From positions 62,001 through 126,000 of the forward strand of contig JAULSN010000005.1 in NCBI GenBank assembly GCA_033439765.1: a stretch of 64,000 nt of DNA, given 5' to 3'. The translations under genes were made by a program, and so were the position numbers. This stretch comes from Lasiosphaeria ovina (taxonomy: Eukaryota > Ascomycota > Sordariomycetes > Sordariales > Lasiosphaeriaceae). The notes beneath the pieces were generated by a model. The model was not told the origin of the DNA. It saw only the letters and a program-made list of their open reading frames with translations, and did not search any database. This document shows positions 44,351 to 55,702 of the stretch, piece by piece; position 1 is the first letter of the stretch; every line of letters starts with the position of its first letter.

Positions 44351-47300
44351 TGTTGCAGTGTTGGGGTGGTGATGTTTGTGGTGTAGAGTGTTTTGTGGTG
44401 TAGAGTGTTTTGTGGTGTAGAGCAGGTTGAGGCTGGCTGAGTTGCATGGATCTGACTGAGTGCTGGTGATGATGATGATGATGATGGGGATATCACAACC
44501 TCTAACGGCGCCGTCCATTGCCCTATTTATATTTCTATTGACCTTCACACGATGGACTCTGTCAGTCTGACTCTCTCCTCGTACGACATTGCCAGACACA
44601 CTCGGCAAATGAGATACGTTCGCGAGGCGTATTTCGAATTGAGACGGCTTACCTGCCATTGAGAGAGGAGACGTTGCATGGCTAGACGTGTTCGTGACAA
44701 CGTAAGCTGAGGTTATCGTGCAGCCGTTGAACCAAAGTATGGGTCCTCGTCGAGGGCTTCCATTACTGGAAGCTGCAAAGACTTTGCGCCTGTGGCAATA
44801 TCGGTTTAATCTTTCTGTGGATTGGTCAGAGGATTAGTAACGACCGTCCAGTGTGAGCTTTTATTAGCAAGGCGACTTTATGGCCTCTTCTTCAAATTGC
44901 CAAGGGTAGGTAAGCTTACCAGGTAATTTGGTGTATTGGGGCAGTGATCCGGATCCAGGGAAGTTTCCTTGTGATTTCAATTTCCACATTCAATTCCATT
45001 CGCATTAGCACGTACTTGGAGTTATCAGAAGCTCTCTGGAATCCTTTCAAGTCTCAATTGGCATAGTACAGATGATTGGTAGCCCAGGTACACATAAAGA
45101 TCTAAGGACGGAGTGCCTCAAATTGCTTAATCTGTAGTACATTCTAGCCGAACTCGGGACTCGGTTATGGTAGATGCTGATTTTGACGACGACACCCTCT
45201 CAATCTTGACGGGACAACATTGGCTGTGTTGCGAAATGCCCGATATTACAGCCGAAGAGAACAGATGTGCCGTGCTTGCGGTGTTTATGGCTGACGTCGA
45301 GGAGAATGGCGATTACCGGGTAAACGGGTCATCATGTGGTCGCGGCAAGCAGCGACCGCGCCAGCTGTCGCAGACTGCCTCTGCATCAGGAGACAAAACA
45401 AACAACTGCTGCCTCGTACTCTAGGCAACAGTAGCTATATGGTCGCAACTCTCATCACGCCGTCCGAATTATTATTTGACTGGCCCAACGGGCAAATATG
45501 CTATCCGGGTTTTGCTTGCATTTACTATCCGAAATGGAACGAGTCGCGCTACCAAGGCTAAGCTAGGTGCTCACAGAATGCGGTACCGAAAGATGCAGAA
45601 GATTCGGTCTATACGGCCTTCTATATTCTTTTAATACTGGTGTGCTGAAATCTCCCCGATGGTTCGCAAAACGGGGTACCCGGATTTGGAGATATGGAAA
45701 TAGACAACTGATGTAATAGCATTACATGAATCAGGCAATGTTGATGCTACGTAGCAATATATGTCTGGAGGGCAAGGCTGATGTTAGCAATATATACAGG
45801 TCACTTTCGATGACATGTCGCCACGATTCACCAGCCGAGGTTAAAAGGAATATAGGGGTCGGCTTGGCGTAAGCTATTGTACAGTACAACCTGAGAATGT
45901 GATCGAGCTTCGCTTTCTATCCCTCTGGCCGGCAGCCAAATATGGCACCTATTCCCCCCCCCCCATTCCACTCTTGTCAATCCAGTAGTAGGTAAGTCCA
46001 TACAATAATAAAAGCAGGGAGAGTTTCTGTAGACTCAGGACTAATAAAGGCGATCATGAGATACTCCGTACAGAGCGCTAGCCGTCCAGCATATGCAGTC
46101 AGAATGGCGTTTATTGTTTATGGATTAACGTATGCTTCTGGACAGCTGGATTAGGTGAGTGGACACGTAGGTCAGGAGTAGAAAGAGGTTGTTTTGTATG
46201 GCGTTACGAGGAGAAGTCAAAGCCTGGAGTGGGTGTGGATGAGGTCGAGGCTGTGATAGTCGCTCCGATCGGATCTTTGCGGGCGTAGTGCGAACGAAGT
46301 TGAGAGATTTACGTGTGCGTGTGGAAAGCGCACATAGTAATACGTCAGGCATTGACTTAGCATACTGAGTTAAGACATTACCGTTCCATGTATTTGTTTT
46401 GCTGTTTTTCTTGGAACACCGACACGGTGGGCATTGTTGGCGCTGGTGTTGGCCTGGATGTGGGCTAAGCCAGGTGCAAGCCACTTAGTTCCTGGGATCA
46501 GGGGCACGAAGCCAGAACAAGCTATTGCCAAGGATGCTTATTTCACGGGCAGGAAAAAAAAAACTAACAGCCCAATCATCATTGACGCGGAGCCCAAGGA
46601 GATCTTGTCATGCTGACATGGATTGATCACCCCAGCGCCAGCTGTCAGCAAGTCATGCCAGCTGCAGCGACCGACACGCACTGCGAAGCCCCTGACACAA
46701 ATCTCGATGAACCAGATGCTGTGAAAGACCCAACACAACAACAAACCGGCAGTAAGGCGAGCCGAAGCTAGTCTCACAAGGCACCGACCTAGGCAGTCAT
46801 ATGTAGCTGGGTAGGTTGGGCAAGAAAAAAGGAACATCTCTACTCCGTACAATATGCGCATATCGTTTCTCGAACACCAACCATCCCAATGACAGAATCG
46901 AGGCGCGGCTTCCAAGCAACTGTTCAGCGTTTGAAACGTTTGCTCATATGTTGGTACGCATGCGCCCAGGCATCCCTAAGTTCGGCGGTGGTAGAGAATG
47001 GCGCGACTCAGCCGCAACTGATGAGCTGAGCCTGCCATGTTGCAACCCTCCGAGAAGTGAAAGGCAGCCAAAAAGGCATACCCAGAGGGCCAATCAATTC
47101 GCCCCGATCTCAATGAACCTGGGCTCTGCAAGCCAAGCGCAAGCCATAGTGCAACACGAACGATGTCGTGCCCGGAGCCTTGTTGGATGGGTTGCAGTGT
47201 TTGGAGAGGCTGGGGTGCTGGGGCGCCGGGCCGTCGTTGTCCAACAATGTGCACCCTTCTCCGAGGAAACTAATAAATCTGGGACTCAAAGCCTCGAAAT

Positions 47301-48111
47301 ATGTGCGCGCAGCCGTCAGTCAATTCGCCATCGTACCCAGGCTTGGTTCTGTACCGCTCACTTCGAGGACCCGAAAGAGTTGAGGGGTGCCCATGGCCAT
47401 GGAACCGCTGGTTAATGACTGGCTGGCACTCGCAGCTGGTCATCGGTCGGCGACTCGGAATTTGCTGATTGAGGGGGGGGGGGGCAGGGCCGCGCCTTCC
47501 CGCCGAAAGTGCAGCCGTGACAGTGTCAATTCGGAAGACACTGAGCACACAGCGCAGCACGCGACAATTTCCTGTATTGGCGTCTCGGACCGCCCTCCCT
47601 TTCCCCGCTCTACGCTCGTTTCTTGTGCCTGGAAGCAGACACGAACCAATTGCGCCGACTCTGGTTCAATCGGCAGCCTCGAGGACGAAAGGGGCATCCA
47701 TGACCACCAATGGACCGAGCCGGCGGCGTCAATCTTCTCTGGGAACGGGGACGGCGCAGAGCCTCATGCTGAGGTCTACAGTATGCCACACACCCCAATT
47801 TACCATCGGAGCGCAATTGGGATTGATTCGACTGTGGCCGCCAGCAGTATGCAGCCGAGTCAATTCTCAGCTGTGCCACTCTGGGACTGATTTGCCCCAG
47901 GATCCTGCAGATTGATCGCGAACCTGGGCCATTTCATTCGCTGCCGCACCTGTCAAGCTGGACACAACCCTCCCAAATCGGAACAGAGCTGCTCCATATT
48001 TGCCCCCTCTTGCTCGCCTGCGGTTGCGCTGGAGCATAAAGAGTCGAGCTGCCAGAGCCTGGTGCTTTCCTGGTAAGCTAGGCTCCTAGGTCCCTAGAAT
48101 GACGCGCCAAC
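44351..48111. other. 3.8-kb gene-free interval
   Basis: The first 150 bp are the promoter and leader of the lysozyme-like gene. Beyond that, an 85-codon ATG frame at 45167-45424 and several non-ATG frames were considered but lack support. A poly-C run lies at 45955-45964 and a poly-G run near 47475-47485. The segment 44700-46400 is AT-richer than its surroundings. Confidence 0.45.
44377..44422. repeat. 17-bp direct repeats in the leader of the lysozyme-like gene
   Basis: TGTGGTGTAGAGTGTTT occurs at 44377 and 44394, with a partial third copy at 44411. They lie about 30-70 bp upstream of the minus-strand ATG at 44350. A (GAT)n tract follows at 44468-44485. Confidence 0.8.
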
Positions 48112-51100
48112 ATGTCGCTCCGTCAAAATCAGCCGACACGGCCGTCCCTGAACCAAGGCCACCGGTCGAATACCTGGGTTGTGACACCTGCGAAGCCACT
48201 GACCCATGTTGATCAGGACCTCGCCCCTCCGGCCTGTCTTTCGGCCGAGCCGCATGGCCCTGAGGCCATTCGAGACCCCCTTCAGCACTATTTTGGATGC
48301 ATTGAAATTTCGGAGCGCCGTAACTTTCTCGACCTGGAGATTACAGCCGAAGACGGTTCAAAGATCAAGAATCCAATATGGGAGTACGAAGCGGAGCTAG
48401 AGCGCCAGAAGCTCAAGGCGCAGGTCAAGACTCCGGACGAAAGCGGCCAGCCTGACGGAACAGAGGCGGCCAGGATTGCACAAGAACAAAAGGTGGCAAG
48501 TCGCGTGGACAAGAAGATTGGGAGTATAGCAGTCGCCATCGATGCCCAATACGAGAGGACGTTGATCCTGCGAGAGGCTCTCCGCAACGCACCCGACCCA
48601 GGAGCTTCGGCGCCCAGTAGCGCCTCCCAGGCCACCACGGCCCCTCCGCCCGAGGTGAAATGTGGCCATCTGGTTCTCCGCGTCAAGGAAAGCTCCAAGG
48701 CCTGGAGGGAGTCAAAACCGTACAAAGAGGGGATTCGAAAGGTTCGGACTTGGAAGGGGATAGAGGAGTACAGAGGTTGGGTGGAAAAGTTTGGGCCATT
48801 CCGCAGTGCCTGCAAGAAGAGAGTCGTTGATCGAAACATACCAGACTCGGCAATGGACCCGGACCATGAAAATATCAGAGAAGTGGTCAAAAAATACCGG
48901 AATGTCCAGAAACTTGACTCGAAGGTCGGTGACTACGATCTTTTGAAAGATGTCAACGCATACCTGATACAATACACGCGTACGAAAGGCGCCAAATCAG
49001 TCAATTCTTTTACAGCAGATTCTTTCCCGCCGCCCATGGATAGCTCGGTATCTGCCCGGCAGAGCATGCAAGACGACCATTTCGAGCCCACCGACGAGGA
49101 GCTAACAGACATTCGATTCAAGGGCAGGTTTCCCGACCAGCGGTTGTCTATGAGTCTGCTCCTCAGCAACACACAGAAGTCGGACAGTAATATCCTCTGG
49201 AAAGAGCTCTACAAAGACAAGGATCCGAAGCGCATACGATATTTCCACATTCCGTCTAACAATATGGAGGTAAGACCTCAGCCGTCTGCCAACATGCCAA
49301 ATTCCATTCCAGTCAATGTATAGCTGACTTGTCTTGTCTATTAGTGGATAGAGGTAACGAGCGCTCTAGTTTTCTTGCACTGGACTAAGCTCACGTGTTT
49401 CAGCAAGTAATTGCCGGGTACTATGGCGAGAAACGCCCAGACCTCGGGAGCAGCCATCGGGAACCGCCGGTGAAGACCCAAACTCGAATGCTTCTCAGGC
49501 CCCAGTTTTGGCGTGGCCAGCAGAACGGCGCACGCAGCGGTGTCGTTCATGCAAGGCATATGCGACCCCTCTGCGAGCGAATATCTTCAGGCAAGTCCAC
49601 CAGTCTAAAATTGATGCTTTACTAACTCGAACAGAGATCAATGAAATCGAAGATAACCCCAAAAACATTGTTCTTTTTGTACGTCAGCCTCGACTTCCGG
49701 AATTGACAAATTGTTACTAAGTACGCTCACTAGATGCCGTATATGCACTGGGAGACGGACAGAATGAGAAGCTCAGTGGCGAGAATGATTGACGTTGAGT
49801 CACAGAAACAGCGTGTGAAGACAGAATCATACAACTTGGAAAAGAGAAAGGAGCGCAAGAAGATCCGGGAAAAGCTGGATTCTGGCGCAAGAAAAACAAC
49901 ACACGGAACCGAGCATCCAAACCAGCAGATTATCGACAGGCTCAGTCGCAACGAAGCACCAGCAAAGAAGGATGGCATCCGGATCGAGAGATCAATGTCC
50001 CAACTCTTCAAAGATGTTGCTATACACATTGACACTGACCGCCACGGCCGACTGAAACTCAAGAACATGAATCCCCTGGGCCAGTATCTTCTTGACGCTG
50101 CACGGCTTTACGAGGGCATGTCGACCTGGCGAGACCAGAATATGCTGGAGAAGTATCTGTACCACGAGCCCCCCCTCCACCCTCGACGGACATTGGACCA
50201 ATCATACTACTGGACCTTGAAGACGACAAAGGTTCGCGACCGGGATCAGGTCGTTTACCGCGGAACCAACATGGATCTTGAGTTCTGCCACAAGCTACAC
50301 AAGAAAGAGCCAGAGAAGAAGGAAACACTCCTATCTAAATGGATGCGGGTCAGACCCGCCACACCAAGCCCCGACAGCCCAAAGTCGGAGAATGAGTACC
50401 AATGGACGGACCACTGGAGCCGAACAGATGAGCACGGGTGCGACCATTGTAAGAACGACATCAAAAAGGTTTCACAGCTTATTATGGTGGACCAGCTGTG
50501 GATGTGGGTCCTTGACGAGCAGACCATTGTCACGTCGTTTCCGAGGCGATACGGTTACAACAAACATGACCTTTCTGGAATCCACAAGTCGATCCGAACC
50601 CGACTGAAGTCTGCCCGCAACAACCAGATACGATCGGTCTACGACCTCGCCCTCATAATCCTGGACGAGTGCTCCAATACTTTCTTTGATCGAACCAAGA
50701 CCGAGGTAGGCCGACTCCCGAGTTGTGCGGTTCGACTACTAACACAGCGCAGGACAGCCAACCCCAGGTCATGGACATTTTCTCCGAGGCGATTGGCAAT
50801 GTGGTCAGTACTGCTGTGAACAACCCACGTTGTAGCAGATGCCTAACCGAGACGCAGACAAACCAACACACCATTTCATTCCAGCACGTGTGGCATTGGA
50901 CGCAGAAGGCGTCGCACGTGTATCGGTCCAAGTCCAAGTTTGTTGACTCATCCCAACTTCATGTCCCCTTGCTCGATATCCACCCCGAAGGTAAGCTGCA
51001 GCGCGAAGTCAAGGACATTATCGACGAGCTTGATATCATGATCCACATCCACCGGAAGCAGAGGGAGGTAATCAGGAGATTCTGCAAGCATGTCGAACAT

Positions 51101-52323
51101 ATCTTGGACCCCGAAGGCCAGTGGAAAGATGGGCCATGGGATCAGCGACATAATGAACACATGGATTTGCACCGGTCAAATCGTTTCCATAACGATCCTG
51201 GCAGGGAGCACGACAGGGCCACGAAAAAGGACCAGCTGTCCTGGTTCCGCATGCAGTCACAAGAGCTGCTTTCCGAGGTGGACGACCGGGTTGACGAGCT
51301 CGAGGGGCTGAGGAAAGGGGCCGAGAGCACGGCCACAAGTGTAAGTCAGGTTACCCGCACCAGACTCCCAGACCAAATCAAATACTGACACTTCCCAAGG
51401 TCAATGATCTTCTGTCGTTGAAGCAACAGCAAGCCAGCGTCGTGCAGGCCTGGGAGTCGGTCAACCAAGCCGAAGAGGCAGTCCGCCAAGGACGGTCAAT
51501 CATGATGTTCACCACCATCACTATCATTTTCGTGAGTCGCTTCCAGCAGCCTGCATGGACACGCTCTGGTCATTTGAGATATTAACGCACAAGTAGCTGC
51601 CTCTTTCCTTCATGACGAGCTTCTTTGGCATGAACAACATTGAGTTTGGAAGCAGTGGCACGGACTGGACCATCGCCGAGCAGACAAAGCTTATGTGTAA
51701 GTCTCCAAGTATCCTCGGTATAGCGGTTGTATAGTAACACACAGTCAGTCCCCATATCCTTTGGAATTGTCCTCATTTCTGTCATCGTGACATTCAGCAG
51801 CCTGTTGCGGGCTGGTGTATGGTCCGTGTACACCTACGTCGCTACCTGGCTCATGGTCAAACTCGGCCTCTACAGGGTCTGGCTTACGTTCAGCGATGAG
51901 TGGCACGCGCAACGACTCATGCAAAAAACTGAAGAGGAGGTGCGGAAGATGAAGGACGAGATCCGCAAAGCCAAGAAGATCAGAAGGTCGGAACGGTCGT
52001 TGTGCAAAAAGGACAAGGACAACGAGAACAAGGAGGGAGAGGGCACCGAGATCGAGGTAAAGGACAAGCGCCGCAACAATCCTCCGATTCCCTTTTCAAT
52101 CGAATTGAACAATAATGAAAATGGCTATCCAAAACCGGGTACACAACGCAAACGCACTGCTAACACTGTCGCGAATGGGAACGGCACGGGGAATCACGCA
52201 GACACTTCATCCCGAGGCCATCCCGCACCGCCAAACGGCCAGAGACCACCCAGTGCAAGCTCGTCGCAGCCCGTCGAGGAGCGAGTGTCAAGGGTTAAGA
52301 TGCAGCCAGAGCATATGGTATGA
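48112..52323 (+). CDS. CorA-like Mg2+ transporter family protein, ten exons
   Basis: Exons: 48112-49269, 49345-49353, 49404-49590, 49635-49678, 49734-50705, 50753-50803, 50858-51340, 51400-51531, 51597-51696 and 51749-52323, giving 1236 aa. All phases agree. Conserved blocks cross the junctions: HIPSNNME-WIE-QVIAGYYGEKRP, LCERISS-EINEIEDNPKNIVLF-MPYMHWETDRMR, and EAIGNV-TNQHTISFQHVWHW. The C-terminus has the CorA two-helix unit: helix 1 (SIMMFTTITIIFLPLSFMTSFF), the GMN motif at 1023-1025, then helix 2 (FPISFGIVLISVIVTFSSLL). GMN defines the CorA selectivity loop, so a pentameric divalent-cation channel is expected. This fungal subfamily has a long cytosolic N-terminal region of unknown role. 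The tail is charged and disordered. Exon 2 is only 9 nt and intron 3 is GC-AG. Confidence 0.88.
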
Positions 52324-52778
52324 CTGATGTAACATTGCTTTTCTTTTTTTTCCTGTTGTTGCGACACTGTTAGGCCATGTTTGTCTTGAGAGTTTCAGAG
52401 AGTAGATAAGGATAACATTCGTGTTCAGTATCGTGTTTGCTTGTGAGTCAGGCGGCGTTTTGATAGCTCTGGCAGGAGGTTTCTGGCGGGGTTCTATCGT
52501 CTCATCAAAGACGTTGTTCACACAATAGCTTTTCTATTTTACGGAGAACGGCCCTCGGCCCTTTTGGACTATGTTTTTGGGGGCCGAAGCTTCGCGCGGA
52601 CTTTAATAGCTAGTTATTTGACGACCAACTTCCATGCCGCTGTCTTTCCTGTTTCCCAAACCAAATTTGACGCGTCACATTCTATCAACGCGCTCTGAGC
52701 GAGGCGAACGACGCAGATCCTTTTTCGACAATCTCTCATCTCTCAAGCCAAACCGCACTGGAATAACGCGCAGGGAAA
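52324..52778. other. Interval between CorA-like and APH-like genes
   Basis: This holds the CorA 3' flank and the promoter of the APH-fold gene. No further gene is seen. Confidence 0.45.
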
Positions 52779-54356
52779 ATGGCGCAAAATTCACTCTGCC
52801 GTTACACGGCACCGTATCGTGCATCCTCCGGGCCCATACGAGTCAGCACTGTCAACGAGAACCGAACCTCTTGGAAGAATGACCCCGAGACGGGTATGCT
52901 GGAAGCGACGTGGCCGCGAGAGATCGACATGGAGGCTGCGCGCAAGCTGGCTGTTGCTCATCTCCCAGCAGACACCTACAGCGATGCCACCATCGAGCCC
53001 TTCGCAAAAGGCGGCTTCCACGTTCTCTTTCTCATATCATCCGCCACAGACCCTGCAGCCCCAAAATACCTAATGCGCATACCCCTCCCGGTCGACCCCT
53101 TCTTCAAGACGGAGAGCGAGGTGGCGACCATGGAATACGTTCGGAAGCATACAACATTTCCAGTGCCCCAGGTGGTGGCATACGCATCCAGCGCCTCCAA
53201 CGAGCTGGGTTACGAATGGATTCTCATGGAAAAAATGCCTGGCGTCTCGGTTTCGGAGTTCTGGGACGAGACTATGCCATTTGACGCCAAGAAGCGTCTT
53301 GCCATCGACATTGCAGGCCACATGAAGACTCTGTTGCAGCTTCGCTTCCCGCTGCTGGGCAACCTGTACTTTTCCGACATCTGGCCCCAGGTCAACCACA
53401 CGCCAGTGACATGGCAGAAGCACGACCCAGACCGCAAGCTGTCTGACCCCGACGACAATCTCGGCCTTGACCCCGCCTTCGTTGTCGGTCGTATGGTGTC
53501 GCCCAGCTTCTACAGCGACAAACGCCTTCTCTTGCAAGCGCATCGCGGTCCTTACGGCACAGCACGCGACCTTGTCGTCGCCAGAATCGACCTGCTGGGC
53601 CAGCGAATTCGCCGCCTCACACCTAAGCCCGGCACCGAGTACTACTGCCACCTCGATGAGAGCCTGGCTGAGGGCGGGCCCGAGGTGCTCGAGGCTTTCG
53701 ACGAGCTGCGCCAGGTTGCGCCGCGCATCTTTGGCGACGCCGAAGGCCCCGAAGATGCCAAGGTGCTGTGGCACAACGACTTGTCGGCGAACAACGTGCT
53801 GGTCAACCCAGACACCTTCGCGCTCACCGGCGTCATCGACTGGGAGTCGGCAGGCATCTGTTCCGCGTGGGATACGGATCAAGCTATGCCATACTTTCTG
53901 AAGGGCATCGAGCTCTTCCAGGAGCCGCCGCCGTGCGGAAGTCTGACCGAGGAGGAAGAGGAGAATCTTACCGCGATCCGCCAGGACTGGGACCAACAGG
54001 TGCTGCGCGGCATCTACGCCGAGGCACTGGGGGACGTCCTATTCGACAACTCGCTGCATTCCAAGGATGAGGTGAATCTCAAGAAGACAGTCGGTGGTTT
54101 GGTGGAGATGTTTGACGATCGGTGGGAGAGCGTGATCTACTGGCTGAATAACGAGATCGATAGAGAGAAGTATGGCCTGAGTGCTGCTGAGGATAGTGGG
54201 GAGGAAAGTGACGAGGAGGCTATCAAGGGCAGCGAAGACGATGACACAAACGAAGGTGGTGAAACCAGCCAAGAGCCTCAGGGGGTGGTCATGAGGGTTA
54301 TCCTCCGTTTGAAGAGAATGGCGTTTGGGCTTCTGAGTGTGCTGGGATTGTATTAA
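52779..54356 (+). CDS. APH (aminoglycoside phosphotransferase)-fold kinase-like protein
   Basis: A single exon encodes 525 aa from ATG 52779 (GGAAAATGGC). The N-lobe has FAKGGFHVLFLI (nucleotide-loop region) and KYLMRIPLPV, with a Glu after it in TESEVATMEYV and the hinge-like EWILMEKMPG. The C-lobe has the catalytic Brenner-type motif WHNDLSANNVLV (His332, Asp334, Asn339) and GVIDWESAG with the metal-binding Asp354. All catalytic residues of the APH/choline-kinase fold are present. Fungal genomes encode many such proteins with unknown small-molecule or protein substrates; antibiotic resistance is not implied. The C-terminus is acidic (EESDEEAIKGSEDDD), then basic-hydrophobic (RVILRLKRMAFGLLSVLGLY), possibly a membrane-associating tail. 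Confidence 0.85.
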   Translation: MAQNSLCRYTAPYRASSGPIRVSTVNENRTSWKNDPETGMLEATWPREIDMEAARKLAVAHLPADTYSDATIEPFAKGGFHVLFLISSATDPAAPKYLMRIPLPVDPFFKTESEVATMEYVRKHTTFPVPQVVAYASSASNELGYEWILMEKMPGVSVSEFWDETMPFDAKKRLAIDIAGHMKTLLQLRFPLLGNLYFSDIWPQVNHTPVTWQKHDPDRKLSDPDDNLGLDPAFVVGRMVSPSFYSDKRLLLQAHRGPYGTARDLVVARIDLLGQRIRRLTPKPGTEYYCHLDESLAEGGPEVLEAFDELRQVAPRIFGDAEGPEDAKVLWHNDLSANNVLVNPDTFALTGVIDWESAGICSAWDTDQAMPYFLKGIELFQEPPPCGSLTEEEEENLTAIRQDWDQQVLRGIYAEALGDVLFDNSLHSKDEVNLKKTVGGLVEMFDDRWESVIYWLNNEIDREKYGLSAAEDSGEESDEEAIKGSEDDDTNEGGETSQEPQGVVMRVILRLKRMAFGLLSVLGLY

Positions 54357-54611
54357 GGCAATCAGACCACCGCCCGTTTACACAAGCGGATCTCATGAGT
54401 CAAAACACCATGACATTGGCATCGATTAGTCACCGAAAGGCAGACCGCGGGAGGTTTAAAAGGCCCCCGGGTTCAGCTTCTCCCACCCCAACCCAGCCAT
54501 CCACGGCAACTTCTTCTCACCTAGGCACATAGCTAGCTAGTTAACCACATCACAATACAAGACAACATAGCACACGTGCTCATCTCAGACAATTTGCTTA
54601 CATCAGCATCA

Positions 54612-55187
54612 ATGCCTAAGCGCGCTTTCCTAGCCTTCCTCGAAACCATCCCAGCCGAAAAGCTGGAGGGCTTCCCGCCATGCAACGGTATGGCTAACAT
54701 TTACATGCAGCCAGCCAAGCAGGGAGGGAACTATCGCTTAGATAAGCAATGTGTAAGCTTACCCAGACCCAGATGAGGAAGCACGTGTATGACTAACCGC
54801 ACTTTTCCTTGATAGTTCACGGCGGATGGGTACCACAACCTGCAGATCCAGGCCAACCGAAAGGCCAAGCTTGCCAGCGTGAGGTTTGAGGCTCCGTACA
54901 CGGTGGCCACCGTACTGGTACTCGAGGGCGCCGAACCGGCCGTATCTGCCGAGGAGGTCCGGGATGCCTTCCTTACCTCGTGGAACGCCAAGGGCAAGGC
55001 GGTCCGTCTCGGCACAAAGCGGGCCGGCCGCCCCAGATCGGAGCTGGAGCTGGAGCTGGAGCTGGAGCTGGAGCTGGAGCTGGAGCTGGAGCTGGAGCTG
55101 GAGCTGGAGCAGGAGCAGGAGCAGGAGCAAGGCCCGAAGCCCGGCAAGCGGGGCCGGCGAGGTAGCGTAGCTAGCCTGAGGCGCTGA
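54612..55187 (+). CDS. Unknown small protein with expanded Glu-Leu repeat (paralogue A)
   Basis: Exon 1 (54612-54752, 47 codons) and exon 2 (54816-55187) flank a 63-bp intron (TGT/GTAAGC, ACTAACC branch, GATAG, phase 0), giving 170 aa. The N-terminal domain (about 115 aa) contains FLETIPAEKLEGFP, IYMQP, NYRLDKQC, DGYHNLQIQANRKAK, VATVLVLEGAEPA and a helical EEVRDAFLTSW. Its C-terminus is (Glu-Leu)11(Glu-Gln)4 followed by a basic tail (GKRGRRGSVASLRR). A TTTAAAAGG TATA-like box lies at 54455. There is no signal peptide. The same fold and exon structure recur at 55703-56172 and in part at 56549-56735, so exon boundaries are supported by comparison. I do not recognise the family. Confidence 0.7.
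55041..55130 (+). repeat. Coding hexanucleotide repeat (GAGCTG)11(GAGCAG)3GAGCAA
   Basis: Eleven perfect GAGCTG units at 55041-55106 encode Glu-Leu. They are followed by three GAGCAG and one GAGCAA (Glu-Gln) to 55130. All units are in frame in paralogue A. Perfect identity between units indicates recent or ongoing slippage. Confidence 0.95.
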
Positions 55188-55227
55188 AAGCTTAAAAATA
55201 AGCTACCTGGCAAGTCAGGAAGGGGTC

Positions 55228-55474
55228 GCTGAACGGTGCCTCCGGCAGCCCTCCGGGGGCGCCTGCGGCGGGCAGCTCGCTGCGCTCGGTATTCCGCGGC
55301 TTAAGGAATCCGAGGATTGTCCGATCGACCAGTCCCTGTCCTGTATTTTGACACGGACGTTAACTGGCCAATCAGCGTTCGAAAAACATTCGGCACCCTC
55401 ACGGTAAAAGAGAAGAGACAGCCTCTCTACGCCACCTCCGGCTCGCAAGCTCGCCTACGGTGGCTCCGTTTAGC
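55228..55474. mobile_element. Possible MITE, 247 bp with 17-bp terminal inverted repeats
   Basis: The left end reads GCTGAACGGTGCCTCCG (55228-55244). The reverse complement of 55458-55474 reads GCTAAACGGAGCCACCG, matching at 14 of 17 positions. The interior is GC-rich near both ends with CTCGCTGCGCTCG and CGGCTCGCAAGCTCG, and has no coding capacity. The sequence after it (TGAATTATGTCAT...GTCGATGGTA) resembles what directly follows the relic copy near 56735, where this block is absent, as if it had been inserted. No clear target-site duplication is visible, so the class is unassigned. Confidence 0.5.
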
Positions 55475-55520
55475 TGAATTATGTCATATTTAGTCGATGG
55501 TACATCTCGGAGAATGGGGT

Positions 55521-55539
55521 CACGTGATGGGCACGTGAC
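55521..55539. promoter_or_regulatory. Paired CACGTG (E-box-like) motif, second copy
   Basis: CACGTGATGGGCACGTGAC differs at one base from the 19-mer at 29447-29465, with the same 11-bp spacing. It lies between the convergent paralogues A and B. Confidence 0.35.
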
Positions 55540-55702
55540 AGGCCTGAAATAGAAGATGGGACGCCATCCACAATACCCTTACTTTTAGTTTGTGCGCCTA
55601 CCAAACATGCTAGGACACATATGTTAATATCTAAAACACGTGCGCTAATATTGATATGCGTACTCCATTCCTTGAACACATAGGCTAGATCTTGATGGGC
55701 CT

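Noticed and set aside
45167..45424. 85-codon ATG frame with an acidic start and Cys-rich end
   Set aside because: No family resemblance, no neighbouring exons, and it lies in AT-richer DNA; kept only as a weak possibility.
46816..47415. 199-codon frame in the gap before the CorA-like gene
   Set aside because: It starts at a non-ATG codon, reads as low-information sequence and overlaps equally long frames on the other strand.
52779..54356. Antibiotic-resistance reading of the APH-fold gene
   Set aside because: The fold is widespread in fungi with diverse or unknown substrates; nothing in the sequence points to aminoglycosides.
54731..55213. Minus-strand poly-Ser/Leu frame across the hexanucleotide repeat
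   Set aside because: Any frame through a hexanucleotide repeat stays open; the plus-strand exon structure is supported by paralogues.
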